A stretch of 64,000 nucleotides of DNA from Lepas anatifera (GCA_034440635.1 JAOTON010001681.1:1009501-1073500), one strand, 5' to 3'; counted from the first letter of the stretch, positions 44,547-58,117 are shown. Made by a program: numbers and translations. The notes: generated by a model not told the origin, from the sequence alone.

Positions 44547-46594
44547 CGCCATAGAAAGGTACACACACTTGCTGAATCCCGGTGTGTTAATGTTTACCCC
44601 TCTCAGTGAGGACAATGCCCGTAAAAACACAGGGTAGCAGAAGGGTAGAGAAAGGGTAGGGAAACGCAAGCACGAAAACAACTTCCATAAATATAGAAAA
44701 CCCAAGAACTTAGTGGTGAAAAGATCTTGGCATCTCTCTCTATGACGTAAAAGCAGTAGGGCTTCGGGATCCGGTCCATTCCTGGACTGGATCCCGCTGT
44801 AACCAGCTGAGCCATAAGTGGCTAGATATAATATATGTGTGGCACTGCAGATCTCAGCAATGGTGCTGAGCAGGGAACAAGGCTCATGCAGGAGCTCCTT
44901 AGTCCTGTTAAGCCAATGCCGGGCTGATAACGGACTTCACCCAGGCACATTCCGGGCTTCAACTAAACTGGGACCTCAAAGTCAATTTTCTGTAGGTTAA
45001 ATACGCCTTTTTCAGTACAGACCTAGTTTATTACACTGAAACATGTTATTTATGCACCAGCAGTTTTTGCAAATTCATTTACAATTAATTTTGAGACATT
45101 GACTTTAAGACATACCTACATCAGGAATGTAAAAGCATGAAGCTCTAGCCTTCTATCTGTTACTCATGCCAGGGTCAAAAGCAGGTTACTTAAACCTGTA
45201 TCAATATTCATAATCAAATATTGAATAATGTTACAGTTGCACACATCCATGCTGTACTATCATATTGTGAATCTCCTGATGATAATATGGGTAAACAAAA
45301 TATGAATTGTGATAGACTATTTGTTACTTCCATATTGTCAGTATACTCTTTCAAAGGAAGCCATTTAATCAATGTACCGCTAATATTATATTGACAATAA
45401 CACCTAGTTCTAGCTAGAACCTTCTTTCCAGAAGCTTTCTGCTTCAGGTAAAAAAAACTAATCCATGGAGCCATTCCCATGTCCTCTACGAAAAATGGTC
45501 AAGTACCTAAATGTCAGGTACAAACTATTTGGTGGAAGCCCATAATTGTCGAATTGGCCGGTTAAATCTAGATGCAAGAACAAATTTTGATAAGTTTAAC
45601 CCTTCAACAGCTTCATCTTGCTCTTTCATTGCCCAAAAAAATGCAGAATCTACTCAGAAAAGACTAGTAAAAGCAAGGGAATAAGCACAAAGAAAACATT
45701 TTTTATCAAAGTACTTCAAAACATAGATTAGTCACTTTTGTGGAGATACTGGGGAGAGCGGTCAGCATTAGAAGAAACCCTTGAAATTGCACCAAAACAT
45801 GAATAAATTTGACATTATTTGTTCCATTTTCCTTGTGGAGATACTTACCTGGCCTCTATGAAATAAAACTTCTATTATAAGCTTTGAACATTACAACACA
45901 TGCCTCTCACCACACTCAAAAATGCACAGAAACATAGAAACACAGAACACAATACCCGAATTACGGACTTTAGATATGCCAAATTCCGCTGTCTTGAGCA
46001 GCTTGTAAAGCTTTGCAAGTGCAAAGCAAAAAAACGTCATATATGAAGCAAGTGCGCAGAAAGAGGGCCTATTCTCAGGAACGAAAGAAATGCACCACAC
46101 ACTTTGAGCTTATTTTTTAGATCTGTGAAGTTTTCCAAATATATTGTCAACAGAACATTTTTACTGAAATAAACTAACTTTTCTGCTAAATGTTTGTGAA
46201 AAATATTTCCACTCGTGAGTGCTTTAATATAGACAAGCATGGCGCTTCAGATACCTTCTAAGCGCAACCTCATAAAATACAACAAAACAAACAGAAATAG
46301 TGTTGTTGAAGCCCGCATGGTGGCGTCGGTGGAATGGAGTCGTTTTTTGCGTCAATTCTACTTTTTGGTGGAGATTAGTACAATTTTTCTTCCATGTTTG
46401 GTGCGAACCTGTGGAGAACTAGTGGTTTTGTATTGCTGGTGGTTTGACAATTCTACATGGCTGGTGGGCGTTGTTAGTTGTTGGCTTACCTACTTTGCAG
46501 ACCAGAGTGACCCAGGCAGAACAATCTTTTGACTCTCTACCAAGCTGTCTAGTGACTAAACTAAAAGAAAATGCTCACAAAATGTATCAATCGA
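44547..46594. other. no gene; possible SINE scrap at 44760-44820
   Basis: Two kb of AT-rich DNA. At about 44808-44819 the minus strand has TGGCTCAGCTGG, a perfect pol III A-box consensus, followed by GGATCCAGTCC...GGACCGGATCC, so a decayed tRNA-derived SINE of another family is possible. Nothing else is supported. Confidence 0.35.
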
Positions 46595-46607
46595 GGGATA
46601 ATATGAA

Positions 46608-46795
46608 AGGGGATGGGGTGGCTTTGTGAATAGCACCCTTGTCTTCTAAGCCACCGGTCCCGGGTTCAAGTCCCGGCGGAGCCTCTGAATAAGTCGATCT
46701 GATCCCCGAAATCCCTTCCAACAGGGTGAGAGTTGGCGACGCCGTATGACCCTGGCAGTTGGTGCGTCGGTAAACCCCAACAATTATTAATTATT
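46608..46795 (+). mobile_element. tRNA-like SINE, full length (reference copy)
   Basis: 188 bp between 13-bp duplications GGGATAATATGAA (46595-46607 and 46796-46808). Starts GGGGATGGGGTGGCTTTGTG and has the B-box-like GGTTCAAGTCC, body CCCTTCCAACAGGGTGAGAG and GTATGACCCTGGCAGTTGG, and tail CAATTATTAATTATT. Best-preserved copy and the one used to orient the others. Confidence 0.93.
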
Positions 46796-46808
46796 GGGAT
46801 AATATGAA

Positions 46809-47599
46809 GGCTTTTTGGTTAATTCACAGCCATTCATCAACATTATTGGAACTCAATTATGAGGCTTGTGCCAGCACATCATGATTTATAAAAATGCAAT
46901 GATGGAGGAAATGTCTGATATGAGTGGGCTTATTTCATCCTGATTCTTACAGCTGCCATGTGCATACCTAGAATGCCCTGTGTTTTTATAAGGTGATGCT
47001 GGTCATTACCTGAAGTCGGCTTGCATCATAAGCAAGTTATGTTTCATACTGTATTTTTCAGTATCATTTTCTGCTGAATTATTAAGATAGCTGAGGCTAC
47101 TGATGCCGCATGCACCTTTTTAATATGGTTTTGGGTGCAACCAAAACTTTTTCCAGGATAAATTGGCTTAAAATATGTATTTGAGACAGCTTTAAAGTAA
47201 ATGCATGTCGTATATAGTATTTTATGGTTTTTCCATGATACCGGGCCTTCCCGGGCTTGATAAGCCATTTCTTCCATAACCCGAGCTTGTGACGGGCTCC
47301 TGAAATCAGCAGCAGACCGGGTCCGGGCCTGCAAAATTGCCCGAAACTCCCACCCCTAATTCTCACGCTCGGCAGAAGCCGGACAACATACACGTTGCCA
47401 GGGTTGGCACTTATGGGGGGGGCAAGCTGTGAGATTGAAGTACATCACGATAGTTGTCGCTCTCTTTTGGAGTCAATTCCTTTTTAAACACATAATAAAA
47501 CGTTACTTTTGAGCCCAACTTGTCCTGTTACTTGATGCACGCTCGGCAGACAAAGCCAGCACGCGTCCCGTAAACACCCCAAAATGCAGGTGTTTAAAC
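46809..47599. other. no recognisable feature
   Basis: AT-rich; minus-strand frames at 47044-47393 are unsupported. Confidence 0.35.
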
Positions 47600-48040
47600 A
47601 CAACACTGCATTTTGTCTTTTTATGGAAGTCATAGCATAGTATACGTCATGTTGGGTAACGTCCATTGACCGGAAGCACTGAGGCCAATGACCTGGAAAA
47701 TTCTGGTATGACCTTGGCCCATGTCTTTTGAGCTTGAGCTTGACCTTCATGTGAGGTGGCCTTGGACATATCATCTCACTTACATGGCGTTTTGACCTCA
47801 TCACTCGGTCTCCCATGCATACGAACTGGTGCGACAGCGCGATTGTGGCGATCTAAAAATATAGGCATGACTTTGAAAGGCTCTGAGTAAAAAATTGGGT
47901 CGAATTTCAGTTTTTCACCGATCGACGCGCCGTTAATTGTTATTTAAATGTGGTCCAGTAGCGTTTTTCGGCTACGAGCGGATCTCCGACCACTTCGGAT
48001 AGGCGAAAGAGGCCTCCGAGGCCCCCCTCCAATGCGCATG
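47600..48040. mobile_element. TTAA-type MITE, right-end fragment
   Basis: TGACCT-rich DNA ending CCAATGCGCATG followed by TTAA at 48041-48044, matching the CAATGCGCGTG-TTAA end of the copy at 39182-40020. Left end not found. Confidence 0.6.
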
Positions 48041-48044
48041 TTAA

Positions 48045-49227
48045 AAGCTTGCCGGACGGGTGCGTATTCTATTCTAGGCCGACAACTTCGTCACCGACTA
48101 CAGGGGCACCGATGTCTCCCCCTTGCAACGCCACCAGTAAAATTGGCGAGATATGGTGGTATGATGGTCATCATTGAACGAAGACCATCATATCAATGAG
48201 GACCTCGAATTCGGGGTCGGTGATCATGCCACGAGCAGCGACTGTTACGATGGGTCGTCAAGATTCTCAAGGTCTATACCTGAATATTCAATCGTCAATT
48301 TTATAGAGCTTTCCATGTTGGGTTTCAGGAGATGAGTAGAAAAACACCGTATAGATTCATTAAATTCAGTGGAAACTGATCTGAAATGTCTTAAATCCAG
48401 CCTCATTATGTTATGTAATCCTTTAAATTTTCACTTAGCACGCGCCCCACTGGAGTCCTTGGCATGACGCACCCCGATGGGGAGGGGGCGTATTTCGCCC
48501 CCAAAGGTGGCGAACACCTGTTTTGGACAGTGCACGCAGTGTTTGGTTTCGTCATTTTGATGGCCGCAGATGTACGGGGGCGATGCAGGTTTGTCCAGTA
48601 CTCTAATGGTGACATCCGACCGCCGATTGCAGCTGAATCTAGTGTTTTGTAGCCATGTTCGCATCATTAAACTGTTCATAGCAAGCCTTCATCGTCATCC
48701 GAATTGTTATGTTTCTTCTACTTAAGACTTGTTGGGACTTAGTTGTTCTTGTGGATTCTGGTAATATCTTGAACTATTTATCTCTCCTGGTAATAAATCT
48801 GCTCTGAAAGTTTATTGTTGAAAATATCAATTTGGTCATTTGTCAACCACACCAGAGTGATCTGTCAACCTCTCAAGGTCTGGATCTGGGCAAAATTTGA
48901 AAATAGACAGTGATGTGAGACGGCGGTTGTGAGCCACCTTTGCCATGAGAGGCGGGAATAGTTCCTCTCTAACGCGAACACTATCTTAGGTTTCCTAGAA
49001 TATTCGGTAAAAAGCTATCGGAATCTCGTCCAAAATACAACCGGAATTGCTTGGGCCAGTCCTTCGTCTCGTCAATATATTGAAGTCACTAGAAGCAAAC
49101 AGAGGTCAAAAATTGTTGGAATGAAGTGTGGTTTAAAATTCTTGTTTATCTGAGGAACACATATAGTAAGAAATATTACCTATTATTCAAAAGCGATTGT
49201 TTATTGTTTATTCAAATTCATCACCAA
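48045..49227. other. no gene; GC-rich patch
   Basis: Contains an ACGCGCCCCACTGGAG to GATGGGGAGGGGGCG patch (48435-48500) reminiscent of a MITE end. Otherwise unremarkable. Confidence 0.35.
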
Positions 49228-49305
49228 CAGGCTTAATTATTCAAATCAAGCCTGTTGTATTGGAAGCCTGTTGTACCATGTTGTCTTAAGCCTGTTGTAT
49301 TGGAT
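49228..49305. repeat. Short tandem repeat, AAGCCTGTTGTATTGGA
   Basis: Three to four imperfect copies of a ~17-bp unit separated by short spacers, just outside the LINE tail. Confidence 0.7.
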
Positions 49306-49329
49306 TTGATATCATTTACAGCCATACAC

Positions 49330-50251
49330 AGTATATTATTACATCAATACATCAATACACTTAAAACGCATTCAAACAAAGGGAGCATTTCAGGAGCCCT
49401 ACGGGCTCGCGCATCAGACACCCCCGACGCGGGGCCCCTACATGACGCCGGGGGCATTGCGCAGCTCCAGTTAAGAACATCGGCACTGAGGTATGTGAGA
49501 AAAGTACACAACACAGATAAAACACAGCAGCAGCACGCGAAACAGCAAGGACCATCTCGGGAAGTCACAGACTCCGCCACCAGAGAAAGCGTCAGGCATC
49601 ACGCATATAGTACGGACACTATCGGCAAGCCCGCACCCACATCACCACCGTCCACGGCGCGCACACTGCCCACGCACGGAGCGCGCCACAGATCGCAACC
49701 CAGCGCGGGACGCAGCGCGAGCGGACGGACGGACGCACGAGCGAGCGGGCAGCGGGCGGACGGGCCGGCCGGCCAGCCGAGTCGCGACCCGGCCGGGGCG
49801 CGAGCGAGCCCGAGCGAGCCCACCGGCAGGTCGGCGAGAGCCAACGGCTCCCCGCAGGCAGGGGAGGAGCCATCCGCCCCACCCGGCGGCACACCAGGGC
49901 GGCAAAGCAACCGCTCAGCGGCGGCAAGCCAGGCCCCGGCCATGCCGGAAACACTGAAATGAGAGATAAGTATGTAGCTTTCAGGCGGAGGGATTTAGGG
50001 TTTTGGTTCGTAGATGCATTACCGAGACGGGTCACGGGAGAGTTCAGAGGCGCACGGTACAAATCAATTGTTATTTAACTTAGGATTTGGACAGGAAGGG
50101 GTGTCGGATGCGTGCCTGTTAGATGCCCCTGCCAGGTCAGAGCTCCGCGCAAGTTATGTGCCTGAGGTGCGAAATAAAGACCCAGTGCCGAGGGTAATCA
50201 AGAGGAGGAAGAATGAAAGCTGTATCAATGTATCTCAAATTTAGGGTGAAA
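49330..50251 (-). other. Presumed LINE 3' region and CpG-rich patch
   Basis: Downstream (minus strand) of the LINE ORF2 stop at 50252. It ends in a TGTATTGATGTATTGATG repeat near 49335-49360, which could be the LINE 3' tail. The segment 49690-49960 is very GC- and CpG-rich (CGAGCGGGCAGCGGGCGGAC). Its open frames (49255-49962 + and others) are composition artefacts. It could equally be a CpG island of a host promoter. Confidence 0.4.
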
Positions 50252-51175
50252 TTAGTAGGAATCCAGATATAATTTTCCCGCTACTTTTTTAAAGAACACT
50301 TTATTGTGTGGTATATCTGGAAGATTCCTTATCTTTGAGGCAACAATATTGTTCCAAGTTCGAGGGGCCAAGATAAAGAGGGAGAATTTGCGGTATAGGG
50401 TGGAAGCAGCAGGGTATCTGAAAGTGTGGGCTTCGCCGCACAACTCTCCTGGTCACATTTACGCCCATCAGGTTAAATTGACTAGACATTGGAGAAGGGA
50501 GAGAACCAAGCAAGAATGAATGCAAAATTTTAATTTTGCTAAATCCTAAAATGTCATGAATTTTGAGGATTTGTTACTTTCTGAAAATGGGGCTACTATG
50601 GGCAAGTCTGTCAGCGCCATCAATCATTCTGACTACTCGTTTCTGGAGTAGATATAGTTTATGTAATCTGAAGTCATAAGTACTACCCCAAATTTGAATA
50701 CCATAGCTTAGAAATGGAAGAATAAACCCGTTGTACAGCAGGAGAAGGAGCCTAGAATCCAGAATATGTTTTCAGCGATAAATAAGTCCAATGTTACGTG
50801 CAACAGTATTTTCAACGTTCTTTATATGGGTCGTCCACCTGGGATCCTCATCTATCTGCACTCTCAGGTACTTAGCTGATAATTTTCTTTGGATAGGTGA
50901 GTCATTAATGGCAATATGTAGGTCTTGACCTCGAGTGGCTGAGAAAAGTTGGTAGGTAGATTTTCCAGTGTTAAGAGACAGACGATTACAGTGCAACCAC
51001 GAGGAAATTTGTGGTAAGCTATGGTCAATTTTACGTTGTAAATCTGACAGGGTGTCGCCAATGAAGAGAAGAGCGGTATCGTCGGCAAATAGGTAGAAAT
51101 CAGGTCCAGAAGAGCTTTTTGGAATGTCATTAATATAGAGAAGAAAGAGCAGAGGGCCTAGAACAGAAACCTGAA
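50252..51175 (-). pseudogene. LINE ORF2 reverse transcriptase, 5'-truncated
   Basis: Minus strand: SVLGPLLFLLYINDIP (about 51165), FYLFADDTALLF (FADD catalytic box, about 51090), LSLNTGKSTYQLF, LRVQIDEDPRWTTHI, then in other frames LLYNGFILPFLSYGIQIWG and RVVRMI. A RTWNNIVASKIRNLP tail ends at the stop 50252. The order and the FADD box identify a CR1/Jockey-type RT. At least two frameshifts or stops. The 5' side is replaced by a hAT MITE fragment at 51176. Confidence 0.88.
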
Positions 51176-51334
51176 CCCAGAACACAGAAGCACCAAAATC
51201 TTGCTTATAAACTAAAAAGGAGCCGGGGCAAAAGAGAGGCGGACCACTTTGGTGAGGGCAAAACATAGTTCTGCCCCGAGGTTTTCCGTCTGGGGAGAAA
51301 ATGCGTTTTTTCCCTCCCCTAGTTCCGCCACTGA
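51176..51334. mobile_element. CAGTGGCGG-type hAT MITE fragment
   Basis: Right terminus TAGTTCCGCCACTG at 51321-51334. The interior AAAAAGGAGCCGGGGC and AGCACCAAAATCTTGC matches (inverted) the complete copy at 35444-35825. Left end lost at the LINE boundary. Confidence 0.7.
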
Positions 51335-52361
51335 AGTGGGTTGTATGATCCCTACAGTAAAGATGCAAAGATTGTTCTAGGAAGTTTACCACGATGTTTT
51401 CCCCAGAAAACTGTTCGCCTGCATGTCGGTTACCCCAGTTTAAAGACTGCCTATATGACATTGTTACTGGCAGTAAAAACAAAAATGGAGTGTCCATGTA
51501 ATTATTTCATTTTGCGACAATCCCTCAGTTCTGAAAATATTGCTAACTAGGCTTAGTTTTAATTTTATGCGATTCTAGTTCTTATAACTGCATAAAATTC
51601 GATTCTAGATTTCATGACTCCTCAGTCGTGCTTTTTATTTCCACCATCGTCAAAAAGCTAGCTTCCCGAATGCCCTTTTTTGGGGGATGGCCCCAGCCTT
51701 TCTAATGAATAAAAATATTGCAAAAAGCTTAACGTTTGGAAAAAATATGTGCAGTGATTTTTTTATTCTTAGATGAATATCTAAGAAGGAAAATCCTGAT
51801 CCTGAGAATCCATCGTGATCATTACGTTCGGAAACAAACTAATTATCGCGGCAATATCTCCATTATTTTACATATATTCAGGTCTAAGAAAATTCAAAGG
51901 TAAGTTGAAACAAATCTGAATGCCTTAGATTAGCGAGGGCTGCATTAAAATTGCCTTATCTTTATATTCATGGTTAAAACTCACGGGCGTTCATGACGCC
52001 AAAAGAACGGCTCCGTCACCCCAAATTGGGCCATGACCAGCCGTTTGGGAATCGCTGTCCCAGCCTGTGGATACGGCAAATTCCGAAAAGCTCAGAACTG
52101 TAGTCCTAGGCAAGGCCATGACACACGATGGCTTTCGATTCAGGCAATTTAATTTTGAAGAAACAGTGCAGCTTAAACTTTTTGAGAGGTAGGTCACTAA
52201 ACCCTTGGTCGGCCACGCTGGTCAATTGACCTGTAGCGCTTAGACAAATGTGTATTATAAGAAGACTGGGAAATATCTGAAGGCAATGTTTCTTAGGCTC
52301 CCGTAATCTGTCACCTCCTTCTCGACACATATGATTTTTCTGCCTGTTTATTTTTAAGGAG
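51335..52361. other. no recognisable gene
   Basis: About 1 kb between the LINE and hAT-like copy 2, AT-rich, no supported frame. Confidence 0.4.
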
Positions 52362-53118
52362 CAAGAGTTCATAGGCGTAGGAACCGGGGGGGGCAGGGGG
52401 GCCACTGGCCCCCCCCCCACTTTTCCGTGATGGGCCCCCCGCAACGGAGATAAGAATATCAACAACTGTAATATCAAGCAAGAAGCTCAAACTGGCCCTA
52501 TAGCTTGCCCTGGAACCCCGTTAAAGTTGCCTGTGCCCATAAATTAAGTTAAGGTCCTATGGGTCTATTTTAAGGTCCCCTGAGCTTCTCGGGGCCCCTG
52601 AACTGGCCTCTGATGCCATATGAGCTAATCTGGGCCCCTTGAGCAGAACTGAGCGCCCCTGAGATGGTTTGGGCAGCATGAACTGTTCTAGGATTCCTAA
52701 ACTGAGCTAGAAGCCGTGACCTTGAACAGGGCCCCGTGAGTTGGCCAGACCCTATATCCACCGACCTGGGGGGGGGCTGAGCTGAGCTGGGATCGTAACG
52801 TAAATATTGTCCCTTGAGCTAATCTGGATCCCCTGTGATGCACAGAACACCCTAAATTTATCCGAGGCCCCCCCACAGTAATAGGGCCCGTGCCCTGTTA
52901 TTGGGTTATAAGCTTTAATTGAAACCCTGAACTGTTCTGAAACCCCATATATGCCGACAAGGGGCCCCTGGATGATCCGGGCCCTTAAGCTTATCTGGTC
53001 ATCAGAGCTTATATGGGCCTCTGTGTGAAACTGAGGGCCCCTGAGATGGTCTGGGACCCCCTATAAGGCTTTACAGCCACTGACCTGGCGACCGTGAACT
53101 TAAATAGGCCCCTTGAGA

Positions 53119-56100
53119 TGTTTTGACAGTGGCGTAGCCAGGGGAGGGGCGTCCCTGGGTCCCCGGACCCCCTTGGGCTGACCTTGTGCACTAAAAACAG
53201 GAACATTGATCTCGGGGGCCCCTGAGCTTGGTCTGGGGGGGCCTTCCGAGCTTGGTCTCAGGAGGTCCCCGATAATCGGTATCGAGGACTCCAGAGTACC
53301 GAATACATTGATGTATTGATGTATTGATCTTGGGGGACCCCTGTGCTCAGTCTCAGGGAGTCCCGAGCTTAGCCTCAGGGCCCCCGAGCTTGGTCTCAGG
53401 GCCCCTCCCCGCGCTCGGTCTCACGGGCCTTTCGACCTTGGTCTCACGGGTCTTTCGATCTTGGTCTCACGGCCTTTCGATTTTGGTCTCAGAGGCCCCC
53501 GAGCTTGGTCTCAGGGCCCCCGAGCTTGGTCACAGGGGCCCTGAGCTTTGTGTCTGGGGCCCTCCAAGCTTGGTCTCAGGAAGCTCCCGAGCCTGGTCTC
53601 AGGGGGCCCTTCGAGTTTGGTCTCAGGGCCCCCGAGCTTGGTGTCAGGGGCCCCTCGAGCTTGGTGTCAGGGAGCCCTCCGAGCTTGGTCTCAGATAACC
53701 CCCGAGCTTGGTCTCAGGCCCCCCTTCTCCCCGAGCTTAGTGTCAGGGGGCCCTCGAGCTTGATCTCAGGGGGGCATCTGAGGACATCGGATGCATAAGG
53801 CTGACCGTATGCACTGGAAAATACGAGCATTGGTCTCGGGGGCCCCTGACCTTTGTCTCAGGGGGCCCCCGAGCTTGGTCTCAGCGCCCCCGAGCTTTGT
53901 CTCAGGGGCCCCGAGCTTGGTGGCAGGGGCCCTCCGAGCTTGGTCTCAGGGAACGCCCGAGCTTGGTCTCAAAGGACCCCCGAGCTTGGTCTCAGGGGCC
54001 CCTGATCATCGGTATCGAGGGCTCTGGAATACCGAACATTGATCTCGGGGGCCCCTGAGCTTGGTCCCAGGGGCCCCCCGAGCTTGGTCTCAGGGGACAA
54101 CAGAGCTTGGTCTCAGGGGGAGGGGGCAAGCTTGGTCTCATGGGCCTTTCAATGTTTGGTCTCATGGGCCTTTCGATCTTGGTCTCACGGGGTCTCGAGC
54201 TTGGTCTTAGGGAACCCCCGAGATTGGTGTTAGGGGGCCCTCGAGCTTGCTCTCAGGGAGAATCCGAGCTTAGTCTCAGGGTCCCCTCGAGCTTGGTCTC
54301 AGGGGCCCCCGAGCTTGGTCTCAGGGGTTCAGGGCCCCCCTCGGGGTGCCCCCGACTATTGATATCGAGGGACTCATGAGTGAGGCACGAGCATTGGCCT
54401 CATAAGACTCAGAGTTTGGTCTGAGTCCCCCAGGCCTGGGTTTAGGACCCCCGAGCATCGGCATCGAGGGGCCCCAGAGCACCGAGCATTAGTCTCGGGG
54501 GAGGGGGCTCGAAATATTGATCTTGAGGGCCCCGGAACATCGGTGTCGAGTTACTCCTGAGCAAAGCGCAAAAATGGGTCTAAGGGTGCCCCTGAGCCTG
54601 ATCTAAGTGGGACCCCGAGCTTGGTCTTAGGAGCCCCCGGGCATCAGTATCAAGGGGCTCCGGAGTATTGGTCTGGGGGAACAATTATTATAGGGGCCTC
54701 CAAATGGTGATTTCGAAGGGCCCCCGAAAGTGTGGATGCAGTGGTGTAGCCAAGGGGGCCCTAGGCGTCCGCCGACCCCTCCCCCTTGGGCCAATCTGAA
54801 CCACTGCAAAGGATTCTCTGATCACGGCGCCCCCAGAGTCAGTCTCAGGGGCCCCCTGAAGATTCGTTTTAGGGCGTCCCGAGTCGGCCTCAAGGCCCCC
54901 ACCCTGAGAGTCGGTCTCAAGGCCCCCGAAAGCAGATTTCGGGGGCCCCAGAGGGTTGGTCTCAGAGGCCCCAACAGTCGGTATCAGGGGCCCCGGGAGT
55001 CTGTCTCAGGGGAGGGGGCCGAGCTAGTCCCATTGGCCCCCAGAGAGTGGTTCTCAGGGCCCTGCAAAAGTCTATTTCAAGGGGGCCTGAGATTCAGTCT
55101 CAGAGAACCCCAAGAGTCAGTCAAGGGGACCCCAAGAGTCTGTCATAGGGGACCACGAGATTCGGTCTCAGGGGCCCCCTGAGAGTCTGTCTCAGAGAAC
55201 CCCAAGAGTCAGTCACAGAGCACCCCAAGAGTCGATCTCAGGGGGCCCTCATAGTCTCACGGACTTCTCTCTCAGGAGTCAATATTTACTTTTCGGTGAC
55301 CCCGAGAGTTAATCCGGGGGTCTGAGAGTTAGTCTAAATTGATCCGCAGAGTGCTGGTTTTAGGGGGGGCAAAAGGGTAATTTTTGGAGCCCTCGAGATT
55401 TAGCCTCAGGCTGTGCCCCCCCCGAAGTTTGGTATAAGCGGCCCCGAGAGTCAATCTCAGGGAACACCCAAAAGTTAGCCTCAGAGGGCTCCCGGTTGTC
55501 AGTCTCAGAGACATCCGATAGTTTATCTCGAGGTTCTGAGAGTAATTCTCAGAGGTGCTCCCGAGTTTTGGTCTCACGGGCTCCGAGTGCTAGTCTGGAG
55601 GCCCGTGAGAGATAGTCTGGAGACTCTGAGAGTCAGTCTCAGGAACGCCAAAGGCTCAGTCTCAGAGGTAATTTCACGCCCCCCCCGGGGTGTTTGTCTC
55701 AGGGGCACCCTAGAGTAAGTCTCAGAGGGCTGTCGAAAGTCATTCCCAGCCCCCCTCCCCCACCCCAAAGACAGCCTCAGGAGACCCCAAGATCTAATCT
55801 GGATGGCCACGATAGTCAGTCTCAGCCCCCCCTCCAGAGCAAATCTGGGGGGCCCAATAATTAGTCTCAGAGGTGCTGCCGATAACTAATCTCAGGAGCC
55901 CCGAGAGATTCTCAGGGGCCCCCAGTTTTTATCACGAGGCACCGTGAATCGGTTTCAGAGACCCTCTGAGATCTAATCGGGAGAGCGACCGAAAATTAAC
56001 TTTGTGAGTGCCGCCAAATGTTGGTCTTAGGTGGCCCCAGAGCTCAAATAAAAATTTTCAAAATCATATGCCTCAGAAAAAATGTATCTAACCCTATTGC

Positions 56101-57030
56101 GTACTAAAAAGATAAATTGAAACATGTCGATCAGGCACTAATATCGAAGGAAAGGCAAAAATTAATCTAATTTTACCAAAAGAGCAAATCAAACAGGGAT
56201 TTTGGCACTTCAGTCAATTTTTAATATATTAGGTTAACACGAATAACTACATTCCTAAATATTCTGAAATAAACAACTTACAAATATTTTCGTGGGAAAC
56301 CAGACTAACAAGGGTAATGACAAAAATTGATGAGCTTAATCCCAAAAAGAGAACTAGGTATGCAAGGTTGAAAATAACAATAACAGAGTGAGCCAAGGCG
56401 ATAGATATCTTGGGCGCCTTTTGTCTTGGTAATTTGTTCGTTTACTAGATAGCAAGGGTAAGAAAGTAACTGGATCTCAACAGGATCTGTCGACGGAATA
56501 GAGGCTATGTAGCGTTCGGGACACACTATCATATCTCTTGCATTTTTATTCGTTTTGTTCCGTTTCTTTGGAAATATCCTGATTAAAAGAGATCATGGAT
56601 TCGACACCGGGAAATATTTGCTAATCATTTCCCGTAGAAGATCATTTCTTCGTACTCAAAACGACTGACCTCCAATTGCATGTTTGATTACCCGAGTGAA
56701 TTGAGGTAGACTCAGGTTATGCGCGTATCAACATTGAACTTCCCGAAATACGGCACAAATCTGTTATTATAGCCACGCTACCATATAAAGTATGGACCAT
56801 CCTTAATATTTGGTGACCTTAGTTTACCAACACTTGGTCGGATCGAAAAAAATCAAGCTATAAGCAAAATAAGAATAAATGTTTAAAAAGGCACAACAAA
56901 ATTTCCTGGTTAAAAAATCTTATAATGTTAAAATACTATAAAAAGATATAGGAGATGGGCCCCGGTTACTAAGGGGACCCAGGCCTGGGCCCCCCCGACG
57001 GTAGTTGGCCGAATCCTGGCTACGCCACTG
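53119..57030. mobile_element. Nested hAT-like element in copy 2 (3,912 bp)
   Basis: Termini CAGTGGCGTAGCCAGG at 53119 and its inverse ending at 57030. Flanks TGTTTTGA (53111-53118) and TGTTCTGA (57031-57038) are the same 8-bp duplication as in copy 1 with one mutation, so this nested insertion is older than the duplication of the outer element. Confidence 0.88.
53200..55300. repeat. G/C-rich array, CGAGCTTGGTCTC unit, copy 2
   Basis: Reverse-complement counterpart of 28170-30130, with units like CCCCCGAGCTTGGTCTCAGG. Unit number and order differ from copy 1, so the arrays have changed since the copies separated. Confidence 0.9.
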
Positions 57031-57967
57031 TGTTCTGAGACTCTATATCAGCCACCCTGGGACCCCTAAGCCTAGCTGGGGCCCTGAGCTAATCTTGGTA
57101 CCGCTGTGCTTAACTGGGGCCTCTGATCTGGTATGGGGGCCCTGAACTCTTCTAGGGTCCCTGGGCTAAGCTGGGGGCCGTGAGCTTGAATGGAGCCCCT
57201 GAGCTGGTATGAGAGGGGACCCTATATCAGCCGATTTGGGCCCCTGAGCTGAGCTGTCTTGTGGTGAACAAGAGCCCTGAGCTGGTCTGGGGCACCTGAA
57301 CTGTTCTAGTCATTGAGCTAATCTGGGATCCGTGAGCTTGAACAAGCCCCTTGAGCTGTTTTGAGACCCTACATAAGTCGACCTGGGGACCTCCGAGCTG
57401 AACGGGGCCCCTAAGCTAATCTGGCACCATGTGCGAATCTGGGGCTCCCCTGTGATGAACTTCTAGGGGTCCTGGGCTTTATGTAGGGTCCCTTGATAAG
57501 CTGGTCCCGAGGCTAATGCACTGGTCTGGGCCCTTGAGCTGACTGATCTGGGTTCCTGAGCCATGGTCTGGACCTTGGGGCCCTCCGAGATAATTTGGCG
57601 TTCCCTGGGCGGCATAGGCATAGGAACCGGGGGTCAGGGGGATACTGCCCCCTTTTTGAGGTGGGCCCCCGCAACGAATATACAAATATCAGCAACTGTA
57701 ATATAGAACAAGAAACCCGAAACGGGCCCGATAGCTTGTCTGGGAACGTTCAAGTTCGGTAGTACGCTGCCTGCAAGCCCCTGGAGGAGGAGCGCTTCGT
57801 AAAAAAAGCCAAGACACCTTCTACCCGAGTGTTTCCAAATGAGTCCCGAGAACTGGGCCTAATCAAACTCCATCTCATATCAATCCCAACACAAAGCATG
57901 AATCGGACACGGACCCCGCACCAAATGCCGAGCAACAGTCGTCCCTGAGCCACTCGAAAGTCTTTCG

Positions 57968-58117
57968 ATGCCAGGGTTATATGGCGTCGCCAACTCTTTC
58001 CCTGTTGGAGGGGTTTCTTGGGAGGCGAATTGCTCCTTGTACAAGGAATCTGCCGTGCCTTAAACCCGGGTTGGTTGCGTGGAAAGCAAGGTTACTAACC
58101 ACTGTAACACCATGCTG
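57968..58117 (-). mobile_element. tRNA-like SINE inside hAT-like copy 2
   Basis: Orthologue of the copy at 24351-24500, same missing 3' end, same position in the host element. Confidence 0.85.

Noticed and set aside
46640..46700. Functional tRNA gene
   Set aside because: B-box present, but no cloverleaf, and the segment is the head of a SINE with a target duplication.
49255..49962. 235-aa Arg/Pro/Ala-rich protein
   Set aside because: Open frames on both strands caused by GC-rich composition; no domain.
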